From NCBI GenBank assembly GCA_023438115.1, contig JAEZEB010000243.1:1-6102 (forward strand): 6,102 nucleotides of DNA. Reading direction: 5' to 3'. The translations under genes and the position numbers were made by a program. This DNA comes from Pseudomonadota bacterium (GTDB lineage Bacteria > Pseudomonadota > Gammaproteobacteria > Burkholderiales > Burkholderiaceae_C). Numbering within the stretch: position 1 is the stretch's first letter; each line of letters starts with the position of its first letter. A model generated the notes under the pieces. The model was not told the DNA's origin. It saw only the letters and a program-made list of their open reading frames with translations, and did no database searches. Positions 1 to 6,084 of the stretch are shown one piece after another.

Positions 1-68
1 ACCTACGACATGTGCACGGACACACCCGTAGGTCGGGGTGAGCGCGAAGCCGAACCCCGACGCGTCGG
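1..68. repeat. Two abutting inverted repeats at the left edge
   Basis: This short non-coding stretch lies just past the stop of the minus-strand hydrolase gene. It holds two inverted repeats. The first pairs ACCTACG (1-7) with CGTAGGT (27-33), and an inner TGTG/CACA pair (11-14 with 21-24) could extend the fold. The second pairs GTCGGGGT (32-39) with ACCCCGAC (54-61), giving an 8-bp stem around a 14-nt loop. Their position after the hydrolase stop would suit a transcription end point or mRNA 3' protection. Neither stem is followed by a T run in the minus-strand direction, so a canonical intrinsic terminator is not shown. The arms of the first repeat touch the window edge and might continue beyond it. 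Confidence 0.4.
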
Positions 69-917
69 CTAGAACCGCGCGTCCAGCCACTGCCTGAGCG
101 CGTCGTACACCGGATCGCTCTCGCGCTCGTTGAAGATCTCGTGCCACAGCGCCGGGAACTCCTGCGCGGTGACCGCTTCGCGCGGCGCCCGCTGGGCGAA
201 CTCGCGGCTGCCCGCCGGGTCGACCAGCCGGTCGTCGCCCGCATAGAGCAGCAGCGTGGGCACCGTCCATTGCGCCGCCGCGGCGCGCACGCGCTCGCCT
301 TCCTGCTGGATGAAGGCCGCCAGCCGGCCGGTGATGCGGTCGTGCACGCGGGGATCGGCCCGGTAGGCGGCAACCACCGCGGAATCGTGCGAGAGGTATT
401 GCGCATCGAGCCCGTTGCCCACGGCGAGGTTGGGCGCGATGCGCGGCACCACGCGCATCAGCAGCTTCTGCACCGAAGTGAGGCGCGTGGCGAGCGCGGG
501 CGAGGACAGCACCAGCGCGTCGACGGACGCCAGCCCGCGCGCGACGAAACTCGCCGCCACCAGCCCGCCCATGCTGTGCCCCAGGAGCACCAGCGGCACG
601 CCGGGACTGCGGCTGCGCGTGCTCTCCACGATGTCGGCCAGGTCGTCGATCAGGCGGCCGTTCTGCGGCAGGCCGCCGCGCACGCCGCCGGAATCGCCGT
701 GGCCGTACTGGTCGTAGCTGCGCACGGCGAAGCCCCAGCCATTGAGGCGGCGCGCGAACGCGTCATACCGGTGGCCGTGCTCGCCCAGGCCGTGCACCAC
801 CAGCACGGTGGCGCGCGGCTGGACCTCCTCGGGGAGGTGCCAGTCCTGCACCGCGAGGTTGTCGCCGTCGCTCGCGGTGAAGGTGGACAAGGTGGATTCG
901 GCGCCGGGCTCGCTCAT
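69..917 (-). CDS. Alpha/beta hydrolase, monoacylglycerol lipase-like (serine aminopeptidase S33 / Hydrolase_4 family)
   Basis: This 282-residue protein is a probable cytoplasmic serine esterase or lipase acting on monoacylglycerols or related esters; the true substrate cannot be read from sequence. Visible motifs are the oxyanion-hole segment HGLGEH (42-47), the family-typical YGHGDSGG (71-78), and the nucleophile elbow GHSMGG with Ser115. The triad is probably completed by Asp229 (in AGDDRLVD) and His259 (in LWHEIFNE). Residues about 140-215 form the variable cap region between the nucleophile and the acid. No signal peptide or membrane segment is visible, and the length is normal for the family. 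The ATG at 917 begins MSEPGAEST and places the first beta strand naturally, although no clear Shine-Dalgarno sequence precedes it. The gene lies 62 bp downstream of the M20 peptidase gene on the same strand, so co-transcription is plausible. Family assignment is strong, while substrate assignment is inference. Confidence 0.93.
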   Translation of the reverse strand: MSEPGAESTLSTFTASDGDNLAVQDWHLPEEVQPRATVLVVHGLGEHGHRYDAFARRLNGWGFAVRSYDQYGHGDSGGVRGGLPQNGRLIDDLADIVESTRSRSPGVPLVLLGHSMGGLVAASFVARGLASVDALVLSSPALATRLTSVQKLLMRVVPRIAPNLAVGNGLDAQYLSHDSAVVAAYRADPRVHDRITGRLAAFIQQEGERVRAAAAQWTVPTLLLYAGDDRLVDPAGSREFAQRAPREAVTAQEFPALWHEIFNERESDPVYDALRQWLDARF

Positions 918-979
918 CGGTGGCAGATGATGGCGCCCGGCGCGCCGCTGTCAATGACCCGTTCGGAGGGTGGGCCGCC

Positions 980-2452
980 TCAGGGCATCTGCGCCATCAC
1001 CTCGGCGACCGCCGCCGTCAGGCGCTTGGCATAAGGCACGTGCAGGAACTCGTTCGGGCCGTGCGCGTTGCTGCGCGGGCCCAGCACGCCGCAGACCATC
1101 ATCTGCGCCGTCGGGAAGCCGGCGCTGAGCATGTTCATCAGCGGGATGGTGCCGCCCTGGCCGATGTAGCCCACGGGGGCGCCGAAATGCGCCAGCGAGG
1201 CGGCGTTGAGCGCCCGCTCGAACCAGTCGGTGGTGGGCGGCGCGTTCCAGCCCGAGGCGCCGCCCGCGGACTCGAAGGTCACCTTGGCCTGATAGGGCGC
1301 GTTGTCTTCCAGCAGCGTCTTGAGCTCCTGCACCGCCGCCGCCGCGTCCACCAGCGGAGGCAGGCGCAGCGAGAGCTTGAAGGCGGTGTAGGGCCGCAGC
1401 ACGTTGCCGGCATCCTGCAGGGCCGGGAAGCCTTCGGCGCCGGTCACGGACAGCGTGGGCAACCAGGTGCGGTTGACCAGCGCCTGCACCGGATCGGTGG
1501 TGGTGGGCAGCGCGAAGGCGGTAGAGCCGCCGCAGTCCGCATGGGCCCAGGGGAAGCGCTTGTAGACCTCCTCGCCCAGGATGGCGGCGGTGGCCTTCGC
1601 CTGCTCCAGCCGTTCGGCGGGGATTTCGCAGTGGAAGCTGGCGGGCAGCAGGCGGCCGGTCTTGCTGTCTTCCAGCCGATCGAGCACCTGCCGCATGATG
1701 CGGAAGCTGGAAGGCACCAGGCCGGAAGCGTCGCCGGAGTGCACGCCCTCGGTGAGCACCTGCACCTTCAGCGTCCCGCCGGCCATGCCGCGCAGCGAGG
1801 TGGTGAGCCACAGCTGGTCGTAGTTGCCCGCGCCCGAATCCAGGCAGATCACCAGGCCGACGTCACCCAGGCGGGAACGCAGCGCGTCGACGTAGGGCAG
1901 CAGGTCGTAGGAGCCCGATTCCTCGCAGGTCTCGACCAGGCCCACGATGCGCGGATGCGGCTTGCCCTGCGCCTTGAGCGCCTGCACCGCGGCGATGCTG
2001 GCGTAGACCGCGTACCCGTCGTCGGCGCCGCCGCGGCCATAGAGCTTGCCGTCCTCGTACTTGGGCGTCCATGGGCCCAGGTCGTTGCGCCAGCCGGTGA
2101 ATTCCGGCTGCTTGTCCAGGTGGCCGTACATCAGCACGGTCTGCTTCGCGTCGGGCCTGGTCGCCGCGACCTCGAAGAACAGCACCGGCGTGCGCCCCTC
2201 CAGCCGCACGACCTCCAGCTTCAGGCCTTCCACCTTCTGCGCCTCCACCCAGGCGGCGGCGTTGCGCAGCACGGTCTCGATGTGGCCGTGCTTCTGCCAG
2301 TCGGGGTCGAAGCCGGGCGACTTGGCGGGGATGGCGATGTAGTCGGTGAGCTGGCGGACGATGTCGCCGTCCCACTGGCGGGTGACCTGCTCCAGCGCCA
2401 GGGCGCTGTCGAGCAAGGTGGCGGGCATCTCGCGGTGCAGGGGGGCGTTCAT
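980..2452 (-). CDS. M20 family metallopeptidase (dipeptidase/carboxypeptidase-like)
   Basis: This 490-residue protein is a probable cytosolic di-zinc peptidase or amidohydrolase of the ArgE/DapE/CPG2/carnosinase superfamily. The metal and catalytic residues appear complete: His111 in MYGHLD with the helper Asp113, the bridging Asp144 in GRGGADDGY, the general base Glu177 and metal ligand Glu178 in ETCEESG, Asp205 in ICLDSG, and His464 in NAHGPNE. His238 in GVHSGDASG marks the dimerisation (lid) domain, roughly residues 220-390, inserted in the catalytic domain. The usual DDKG after the bridging Asp is DDGY here. The start at 2452 is well bounded, because an in-frame TGA lies only 18 bases upstream of this ATG. 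No good Shine-Dalgarno sequence is seen. The gene is divergent from the DUF72 gene and probably leads a two-gene unit with the downstream hydrolase. Length and motifs resemble the cytosolic nonspecific dipeptidase/carnosinase branch, but the exact substrate is unknown. Confidence 0.93.
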   Translation of the reverse strand: MNAPLHREMPATLLDSALALEQVTRQWDGDIVRQLTDYIAIPAKSPGFDPDWQKHGHIETVLRNAAAWVEAQKVEGLKLEVVRLEGRTPVLFFEVAATRPDAKQTVLMYGHLDKQPEFTGWRNDLGPWTPKYEDGKLYGRGGADDGYAVYASIAAVQALKAQGKPHPRIVGLVETCEESGSYDLLPYVDALRSRLGDVGLVICLDSGAGNYDQLWLTTSLRGMAGGTLKVQVLTEGVHSGDASGLVPSSFRIMRQVLDRLEDSKTGRLLPASFHCEIPAERLEQAKATAAILGEEVYKRFPWAHADCGGSTAFALPTTTDPVQALVNRTWLPTLSVTGAEGFPALQDAGNVLRPYTAFKLSLRLPPLVDAAAAVQELKTLLEDNAPYQAKVTFESAGGASGWNAPPTTDWFERALNAASLAHFGAPVGYIGQGGTIPLMNMLSAGFPTAQMMVCGVLGPRSNAHGPNEFLHVPYAKRLTAAVAEVMAQMP

Positions 2453-2502
2453 GGCGGGGCGTTTCGGTCAAGAATGCGGATCCCCTCACTGTACGCGCCC
2501 TG
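2453..2502. promoter_or_regulatory. Compact divergent spacer between the M20 peptidase and DUF72 genes
   Basis: Only 50 bp separate the two divergent start codons, so initiation signals for both genes must lie here or inside the opposite gene. The one suggestive element is TACAGT on the minus strand (2493-2488), a 4/6 match to a sigma-70 -10 box facing the peptidase gene, with no convincing -35 partner. Neither start codon has a proper Shine-Dalgarno sequence: the peptidase ATG follows CGCCCCGCC and the DUF72 ATG follows CGCGCCCTG. The regulatory role is inferred from gene arrangement alone. Confidence 0.35.
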
Positions 2503-3258
2503 ATGAAACCACGCATCCATGCCGGCGTCGGTGGCTGGACCTTCGAGCCCTGGCGGAACAATTTCTATCCTCCCGGGCTGCCGCACAGCCGCGAGCTGCA
2601 CCACGCCAGCCGCCAGCTCACGGCCATCGAGGTCAACGGCACCTTCTACAGCACCTTCACGCCCAAGACCTTCGCCAAGTGGCACGACGAGACGCCCGAG
2701 GGCTTCGTCTTCGCGCTCAAGGCGCACCGCTTCGCCACGCACCGGCGCGAACTGGCCGGCGCCGGCGAGGGCGTCGCGCGCTTCGTCGGCAGCGGCATCG
2801 CGGAGCTGGGCGACAAGCTCGGGCCGCTGCTCTGGCAACTGATGCCCACGAAGGCCTTCGATGCGCAGGACCTCGAAGCCTTCCTGCGGCTGCTGCCGCG
2901 CGAGGTTCAGGGACGGCCGCTGCGCCACGTGCTCGACGTGCGGCATCCCAGCTTCGCGTGCGAGGAATACCTGGACCTGCTGGCGCGGCACGGCTGCACC
3001 ACCGTGTACACCGACTCGGACAAGTTCCCGTCCATCCCGCATGCGCGCAGCGGGCTCGCCTACCTGCGCCTGATGCGCAGCGCGCCCGATTGCGCCACGG
3101 GCTATGCGCCGGAGGAGATCGCGCGCTGGGTGCAGGGCGCGCGCGAATGGGCGGCGGCCGGCGAGCGGAACGAGGCCTTCGTGTTCTTCATCAACGGCGC
3201 CAAGGAACGGGCGCCGCATGCGGCGATGGAGTTCCTGCGGCAGCTCGGGGGTAGATGA
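2503..3258 (+). CDS. DUF72 domain-containing protein (YecE-like)
   Basis: This 251-residue protein belongs to the DUF72/YecE family, which adopts a TIM-barrel-like fold and has no firmly established biochemical activity. Family hallmarks are visible in order: the N-terminal strand and loop GVGGWTFEPWR (8-18), FYPP (21-24), AIEVNGTFY (41-49), KLGPLLWQL (105-113), VRHPSF (146-151) and the C-terminal VFFINGAKERAPHAA (227-241). These correspond to the usual GTSGW, EINSTFY, GPVLFQLP, EFRHPSW and YFNND-type segments. Length is typical, and no signal peptide or membrane segment is seen. The ATG at 2503 is the first acceptable in-frame start, since no upstream in-frame ATG, GTG or TTG lies in the intergenic spacer, but it lacks a Shine-Dalgarno sequence. 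It appears monocistronic: its neighbours are divergent upstream and convergent downstream, and a strong hairpin begins inside its stop codon. The family call is confident; the function is unknown. Confidence 0.92.
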   Translation: MKPRIHAGVGGWTFEPWRNNFYPPGLPHSRELHHASRQLTAIEVNGTFYSTFTPKTFAKWHDETPEGFVFALKAHRFATHRRELAGAGEGVARFVGSGIAELGDKLGPLLWQLMPTKAFDAQDLEAFLRLLPREVQGRPLRHVLDVRHPSFACEEYLDLLARHGCTTVYTDSDKFPSIPHARSGLAYLRLMRSAPDCATGYAPEEIARWVQGAREWAAAGERNEAFVFFINGAKERAPHAAMEFLRQLGGR

Positions 3259-3287
3259 TGGTGGGCAATCGGAGCTTGCCCACCATC
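3257..3287. terminator. Perfect 12-bp hairpin between convergent genes, probable bidirectional transcription end
   Basis: GATGGTGGGCAA (3257-3268) pairs perfectly with TTGCCCACCATC (3276-3287) around a 7-nt loop. It starts at the second base of the DUF72 stop codon and ends 8 bp from the stop of the facing YigZ gene. A long perfect stem in a 37-bp convergent gap is a typical place for a two-way terminator. Neither side has a T tract, so it may instead act as a T-less stem, a polymerase pause site or an mRNA 3'-end protector. Confidence 0.65.
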
Positions 3288-3295
3288 CGCGCCCC

Positions 3296-3886
3296 TCACC
3301 CCGCCTCCATCCACTGCACGCTCCCCTGCGTCACATCCTCCAGCCGCTGCCGCAAGCCGGCCGCTGCCGGTTCGACCACGCTGAAGGCGATCTCCACCAC
3401 GTGCCCGTGCCTCACGTCGCCGAGCACGGCGCCCGCGGCCTGCAGCTCCCTGCGCACCACGCCTTCCAGCGCATACGCGACACAGCAGCGAAAAGCGAGC
3501 GCGCGCTGCAGCGGCAGCTTCTCCGCCCCCAGCAAGGCCTGCGCAACGGCGTCGGTATACGCGCGCACCAGCCCGCCCGCGCCCAGTTTCACGCCGCCGA
3601 AGTAGCGCACGACGGTCGCGAGCACGCCTTCGAGCTGCTGGTGGCGCAGCACCTCCAGCATCGGCCGCCCCGCGGTGCCGCCAGGCTCGCCGTCGTCGTT
3701 CGCGGCCGACTGGCCGCCCGCGAGCAGCGCCCAGCACACATGCGCGGCACCCGGATGCCCGGCGCGCAAGCCGGCGACGATCGCCAGCGCCTCCTCGCGT
3801 CCGGCCACCGGCTGCACGCAGCCGAGGAAGCGGCTCTTGCGGATCACCAGCTCGCTGTGCACGGGCCGGGCAAGCGTGAGACTCAT
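3296..3886 (-). CDS. yigZ: IMPACT/YigZ family protein (UPF0029)
   Basis: This is a 196-residue member of the YigZ/IMPACT family. Bacterial members have an N-terminal UPF0029 domain and a smaller C-terminal DUF1949 domain, and are linked by homology to translation-related functions; the precise role is not settled. The UPF0029 signature is clear: NDDGEPGGTAGRPML (63-77) followed by VVRYFGGVKLGAGGLVRAY (92-110). Residues about 125-192 correspond to the C-terminal domain. I chose the ATG at 3886 because the product then begins MSLTLARPVHSELVIRKSRF, matching the usual N-terminal strand and KSRF motif. An upstream in-frame ATG at 3955 would add 23 low-complexity, arginine-rich residues and run into the leader of the divergent membrane-protein gene. 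A modest AGG lies about 8 bases before the chosen start. Its 3' end faces the DUF72 gene across a hairpin. Confidence 0.92.
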   Translation of the reverse strand: MSLTLARPVHSELVIRKSRFLGCVQPVAGREEALAIVAGLRAGHPGAAHVCWALLAGGQSAANDDGEPGGTAGRPMLEVLRHQQLEGVLATVVRYFGGVKLGAGGLVRAYTDAVAQALLGAEKLPLQRALAFRCCVAYALEGVVRRELQAAGAVLGDVRHGHVVEIAFSVVEPAAAGLRQRLEDVTQGSVQWMEAG

Positions 3887-3973
3887 GCGCACGCCTGCGT
3901 CCGCCCGCGTCCGACAGCGTGGATCGCGCGCCCGTGCTCCACTGCCGCGAGCCATCCTCGCGAGGAGAAATCC
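3887..3973. promoter_or_regulatory. Divergent spacer with palindrome between yigZ and the DUF421 gene
   Basis: These 87 bp must carry the start signals for two divergent genes. No consensus sigma-70 promoter is obvious in the GC-rich sequence. The notable element is a perfect 12-bp palindrome, TCCTCGCGAGGA (3955-3966), at the right end, which overlaps the ribosome binding site of the DUF421 gene. A regulatory role is inferred from location only. Confidence 0.35.
3963..3967 (+). promoter_or_regulatory. Shine-Dalgarno sequence of the DUF421 gene
   Basis: AGGAG lies 6 bases before the ATG at 3974. It is the best ribosome binding site in the window, and it fixes the start of this gene against longer in-frame extensions that begin far upstream inside yigZ. 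Its first four bases (3963-3966) are part of the right arm of a 12-bp palindrome. Confidence 0.8.
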
Positions 3974-4438
3974 ATGTTCGACCTGTCCCTTCCGTGGTGG
4001 GAGTTCATCGCCCGCGCCGCCATCGTCTACCTGGTGCTGCTCCTGATGGTGCGCTTCACCGGCAAGCGTACCGTGGGCCAGTTCACCCCCTTCGACCTGA
4101 TCGTGGTGATGCTGCTGTCCGAGGGCGTGAGCAACTCGCTCACGGGCGGCGACGAATCCGTCACCGGTGGCCTGGTCATCGCGGCCACGCTGGTGGCGCT
4201 CGACGCGACGATCGCGGTGGTGACCGCGCGTTCGAAGAAGATCGACCAGGCCATCCAGGGCAACCCCGTGCTGGTGGGCCGGGACGGCATGATCTACGAC
4301 GACGTCCCCAAGCGCCAGCGCGTGCCCCGCTCGGACATCGAGCGCGCGCTGCGCAGCGCCGACTGCGACATCGAGGACATGCGCATGGCCATCCTCGAAT
4401 CCGACGGGAACATCAGCATTCTCAAGAAGCCCGGCTGA
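3974..4438 (+). CDS. DUF421 / YetF-like inner-membrane protein
   Basis: This 154-residue protein has the layout of the DUF421 (YetF) family. Three hydrophobic segments at about residues 10-28, 37-55 and 63-84 should span the inner membrane, followed by a small hydrophilic domain (about 86-154) expected in the cytoplasm. Family features are the GKR after the first segment (30-32), GQFTPFDLIVVMLLSEGVSN (35-54), the NPVLVGRDG turn (97-105), and the C-terminal pattern MAILESDGNISIL (138-150). The length is at the short end for the family but seems complete, with a strong AGGAG ribosome site and a normal C-terminus. Biochemical function is not established for most members, so none is assigned. It is divergent from yigZ, and its last 17 bp overlap the end of the convergent isomerase gene, so it is probably transcribed alone. 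Confidence 0.92.
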   Translation: MFDLSLPWWEFIARAAIVYLVLLLMVRFTGKRTVGQFTPFDLIVVMLLSEGVSNSLTGGDESVTGGLVIAATLVALDATIAVVTARSKKIDQAIQGNPVLVGRDGMIYDDVPKRQRVPRSDIERALRSADCDIEDMRMAILESDGNISILKKPG

Positions 4439-5240
4439 GGCGCCGCAGCCAGGCCAGCCCCTCGCTCGTGCCGCCCGGCTGCGCGCCGCGCGCCGGCCGG
4501 TACTCGCAGCCCACCCAGCCGTCCCAGCCGCAGCCGGCGGCGACCTCGTCGATCACGTCGAAGAGGTAGGGGTAGTTCAGCTCGCCGAGGTCCGGTTCGT
4601 GCCGCTGCGGCACGCCGGCGATCTGGAAGTGCGCGACCCGTCCCGTGGGCAGGTAGTGCCGGATCTTCATGGCGACGTCGCCCTCGACGACCTGGCAGTG
4701 GTACAGGTCCATCTGCACCTGCACGTTGGGCTCGCCGATCTCCGCCACGAGTTCGTGCGCGTGGTCCTGGCGGTTCAGGAAGAAGCCGGGGATGTCGCGC
4801 GTGTTGATCGGCTCCAGCAGCAGCTTCACGCCCTGCTTCGCGGCCTCGCGCGCGGCCCAGCGCAGGTTGGCGACGTAGGTCGGACGCAGCTGCGCGCGCT
4901 CGCTGCCGGCCGGCACCAGCCCCGCCATGACGTGCACGCGGGGACATTCCAGCGCCTCGGCGTAGCGCAGGGCCGTGGCGATGCCGGCGCGGAACTCCGC
5001 CTCGCGCCCGGGCAGGCAGGCGAGGCCTTTCTCGCCCGCGCCCCAGTCCCCCGGCGGTGCGTTGAACAGCACCTGCTGCAGGCCGTTCGCGCGCAGCCGC
5101 GCGGCGAGCTCGCCGGCCTCGTGCTCATAGGGGAACAGATACTCGACGCCGGCGAAGCCGTCGGCGGCGGCGGCCTCGAAGCGGGCCAGGAAGTCATGCT
5201 CCGGATAGAGCATCGACAGGTTGGCGGCGAAGCGCGGCAT
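4422..5240 (-). CDS. otnI: Hydroxypyruvate isomerase family protein, probable 2-oxo-tetronate isomerase OtnI
   Basis: This 272-residue protein is a TIM-barrel sugar-acid isomerase of the Hyi/OtnI group. It matches remembered E. coli Hyi closely along its length: FAANLSMLYPEHDFLARFE (4-22), GVEYLFPYE (31-39), GDWGAGEKGLACLPGREAEF (64-83), LLLEPINTRDIPGFFL (140-155), VQMDLYHCQ (175-183), HFQIAG (204-209) and GWVGCEYRP (241-249). Likely catalytic and metal residues include Glu143, Asp178, His181, Gln206 and Glu246. The ATG at 5240 is chosen because MPRFAANLSM is the family N-terminus; a longer in-frame extension only reads through denD out of frame. The start lies 10 bp after the denD stop, with a GAGGG in the overlap region. 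Pairing with denD favours 2-oxo-tetronate to 3-oxo-tetronate isomerisation in D-erythronate catabolism over hydroxypyruvate isomerisation in glyoxylate metabolism, but this is context inference. The 3' end overlaps the convergent DUF421 gene by 17 bp. Confidence 0.92.
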   Translation of the reverse strand: MPRFAANLSMLYPEHDFLARFEAAAADGFAGVEYLFPYEHEAGELAARLRANGLQQVLFNAPPGDWGAGEKGLACLPGREAEFRAGIATALRYAEALECPRVHVMAGLVPAGSERAQLRPTYVANLRWAAREAAKQGVKLLLEPINTRDIPGFFLNRQDHAHELVAEIGEPNVQVQMDLYHCQVVEGDVAMKIRHYLPTGRVAHFQIAGVPQRHEPDLGELNYPYLFDVIDEVAAGCGWDGWVGCEYRPARGAQPGGTSEGLAWLRRLSRAS

Positions 5241-5247
5241 GCGATGG

Positions 5248-5252
5248 CCCTC
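5248..5252 (-). promoter_or_regulatory. Ribosome binding site of otnI overlapping the denD stop
   Basis: On the minus strand the sequence TGAGGGCCATCGC precedes the otnI ATG. Its TGA is the denD stop, and the GAGGG that begins within that stop serves as the Shine-Dalgarno sequence, about 7 bases before the start. This arrangement suggests translational coupling of the two genes and supports the choice of the 5240 start. Confidence 0.65.
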
Positions 5253-6084
5253 AGCGCACCGGCAGGCGCACGGCCGGACGGTTCTCCTCGATGTACTGGC
5301 GCACGATCGCCTCGAAATCCGGGTCGGCCTGCAGGCCCAGGCCGCGCGCGCGGTCCCAGGCAACGTCGCCGGGCCAGCTGCGCACCAGCTTCTCGATGGC
5401 GGGATCGGGCTCCCAGTCCAGCAGCGCCGTGGCATCGCGGCCGGCGACGCGCTCCAGCGCCTGCGCCATCTCGCCGACGGTGGTCCGCAGCGATGGCAGG
5501 TTGATCGCGGTGCGCTGGCCCCATTCGGCATCGCTCGCCTGCGCGGCGCGCACGAAGCCCGCGATGGTGGACGTCGGCGAGGCCAGAGCCACCGGCGTTT
5601 CCGGCGGCACGGGAATGCGGGCGCGCTCGCCGGCCAGCGGCTCGCGGATCATGCCGCTGAAGAAGCCCGACGCCGCGCCATTCGGCCGGCCGGGGCGCAC
5701 CACCACGGTCATGGGCCGCACGCTGCGCCCGGCGATGAAGCCCTTGCGCGTGCAGTCGGCCACCAGCTGTTCGCAAATGAGCTTCTGGATGCCGTAGCTG
5801 CCCTGGGGCGTGGGCAGGGTGTCGTCGCGCATCCTGCCCAGGGGCGGCTCGCCCGGCTGCTGGCCGAACACCGCCAGCGAACTGGCGAACACGAACACCG
5901 GCTGCGTGCCCAGGGCGCGGCAGCCTTCCAGCAGCGCGCGCGTGGTGTCGATGTTGCTGCGCATGCCGAGGTCGAAATCGGCTTCGCACTCGGCGCTCAC
6001 GGCGGCGGCGAGGTGGAACACGGCGTCCGTGCCCGCGGCCGGCAGTTCGCGCCGCTGCAGCAGCTCAAGCAGGTCCCCCTGCAC
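5251..6084 (-). CDS. denD: D-erythronate dehydrogenase-like NAD-dependent epimerase/dehydrogenase, 5' end missing
   Basis: This is the C-terminal part of an extended short-chain dehydrogenase/epimerase, about 278 residues to the adapter-like bases at the edge. It resembles DenD, which oxidises D-erythronate with NAD+ to 2-oxo-tetronate. Visible features are DAVFHLAAAVSAECEADFDL, which carries the cofactor-domain HLAA motif, then the FASSLAVFG segment with its catalytic Ser, the SYGIQK stretch providing the Tyr-x-x-x-Lys pair, and VVVRPGRPNGAASGFFSGMI in the substrate domain, followed by IREPLAG. The first Rossmann strand with the GGxGFLG nucleotide-binding loop is absent because the window ends; about 40-50 residues seem to be missing. 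The apparent GTG start at 6099 is not genuine, since its first codons fall in adapter-like sequence. DenD identity rests on the overall pattern plus the adjacent otnI; another sugar-acid epimerase/dehydrogenase is possible but less likely. Confidence 0.85.
   Translation of the reverse strand: MQGDLLELLQRRELPAAGTDAVFHLAAAVSAECEADFDLGMRSNIDTTRALLEGCRALGTQPVFVFASSLAVFGQQPGEPPLGRMRDDTLPTPQGSYGIQKLICEQLVADCTRKGFIAGRSVRPMTVVVRPGRPNGAASGFFSGMIREPLAGERARIPVPPETPVALASPTSTIAGFVRAAQASDAEWGQRTAINLPSLRTTVGEMAQALERVAGRDATALLDWEPDPAIEKLVRSWPGDVAWDRARGLGLQADPDFEAIVRQYIEENRPAVRLPVR

Noticed and set aside
938..947. Palindrome CGGCGCGCCG between the M20 and hydrolase genes.
   Set aside because: Short GC-only palindromes are expected by chance at this base composition, and it has no loop or T tract to suggest a terminator.
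141..1034. A 297-codon plus-strand open frame opposite the alpha/beta hydrolase.
   Set aside because: It has the same compositional signature of an antisense shadow and no family features, while the minus strand encodes a complete catalytic triad.
69..2452. The M20 peptidase plus hydrolase pair as a novel two-enzyme system.
   Set aside because: Both are common stand-alone enzymes. The 62-bp gap allows co-transcription, but nothing in the sequence ties their substrates or shows partner domains.
920..2503. A 527-codon open frame on the plus strand, antisense to the whole M20 peptidase gene.
   Set aside because: Its translation is rich in Arg, Gln, His, Gly and Ala with no recognisable motif, which is the usual mirror image of a GC-rich gene. 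The opposite strand has complete catalytic motifs.
3887..3955. A 23-residue N-terminal extension of YigZ from the ATG at 3955.
   Set aside because: The extension is Arg/Ala-rich, is unlike family N-termini, and lies over the leader of the divergent gene. The ATG at 3886 gives the typical YigZ start and length.
5241..5531. A 97-residue upstream extension of the isomerase reading through denD in another frame.
   Set aside because: The extra residues are Arg/Ser/Cys-rich shadow translation. The isomerase N-terminus matches the family at MPRFAANLSM, and a ribosome site precedes it.
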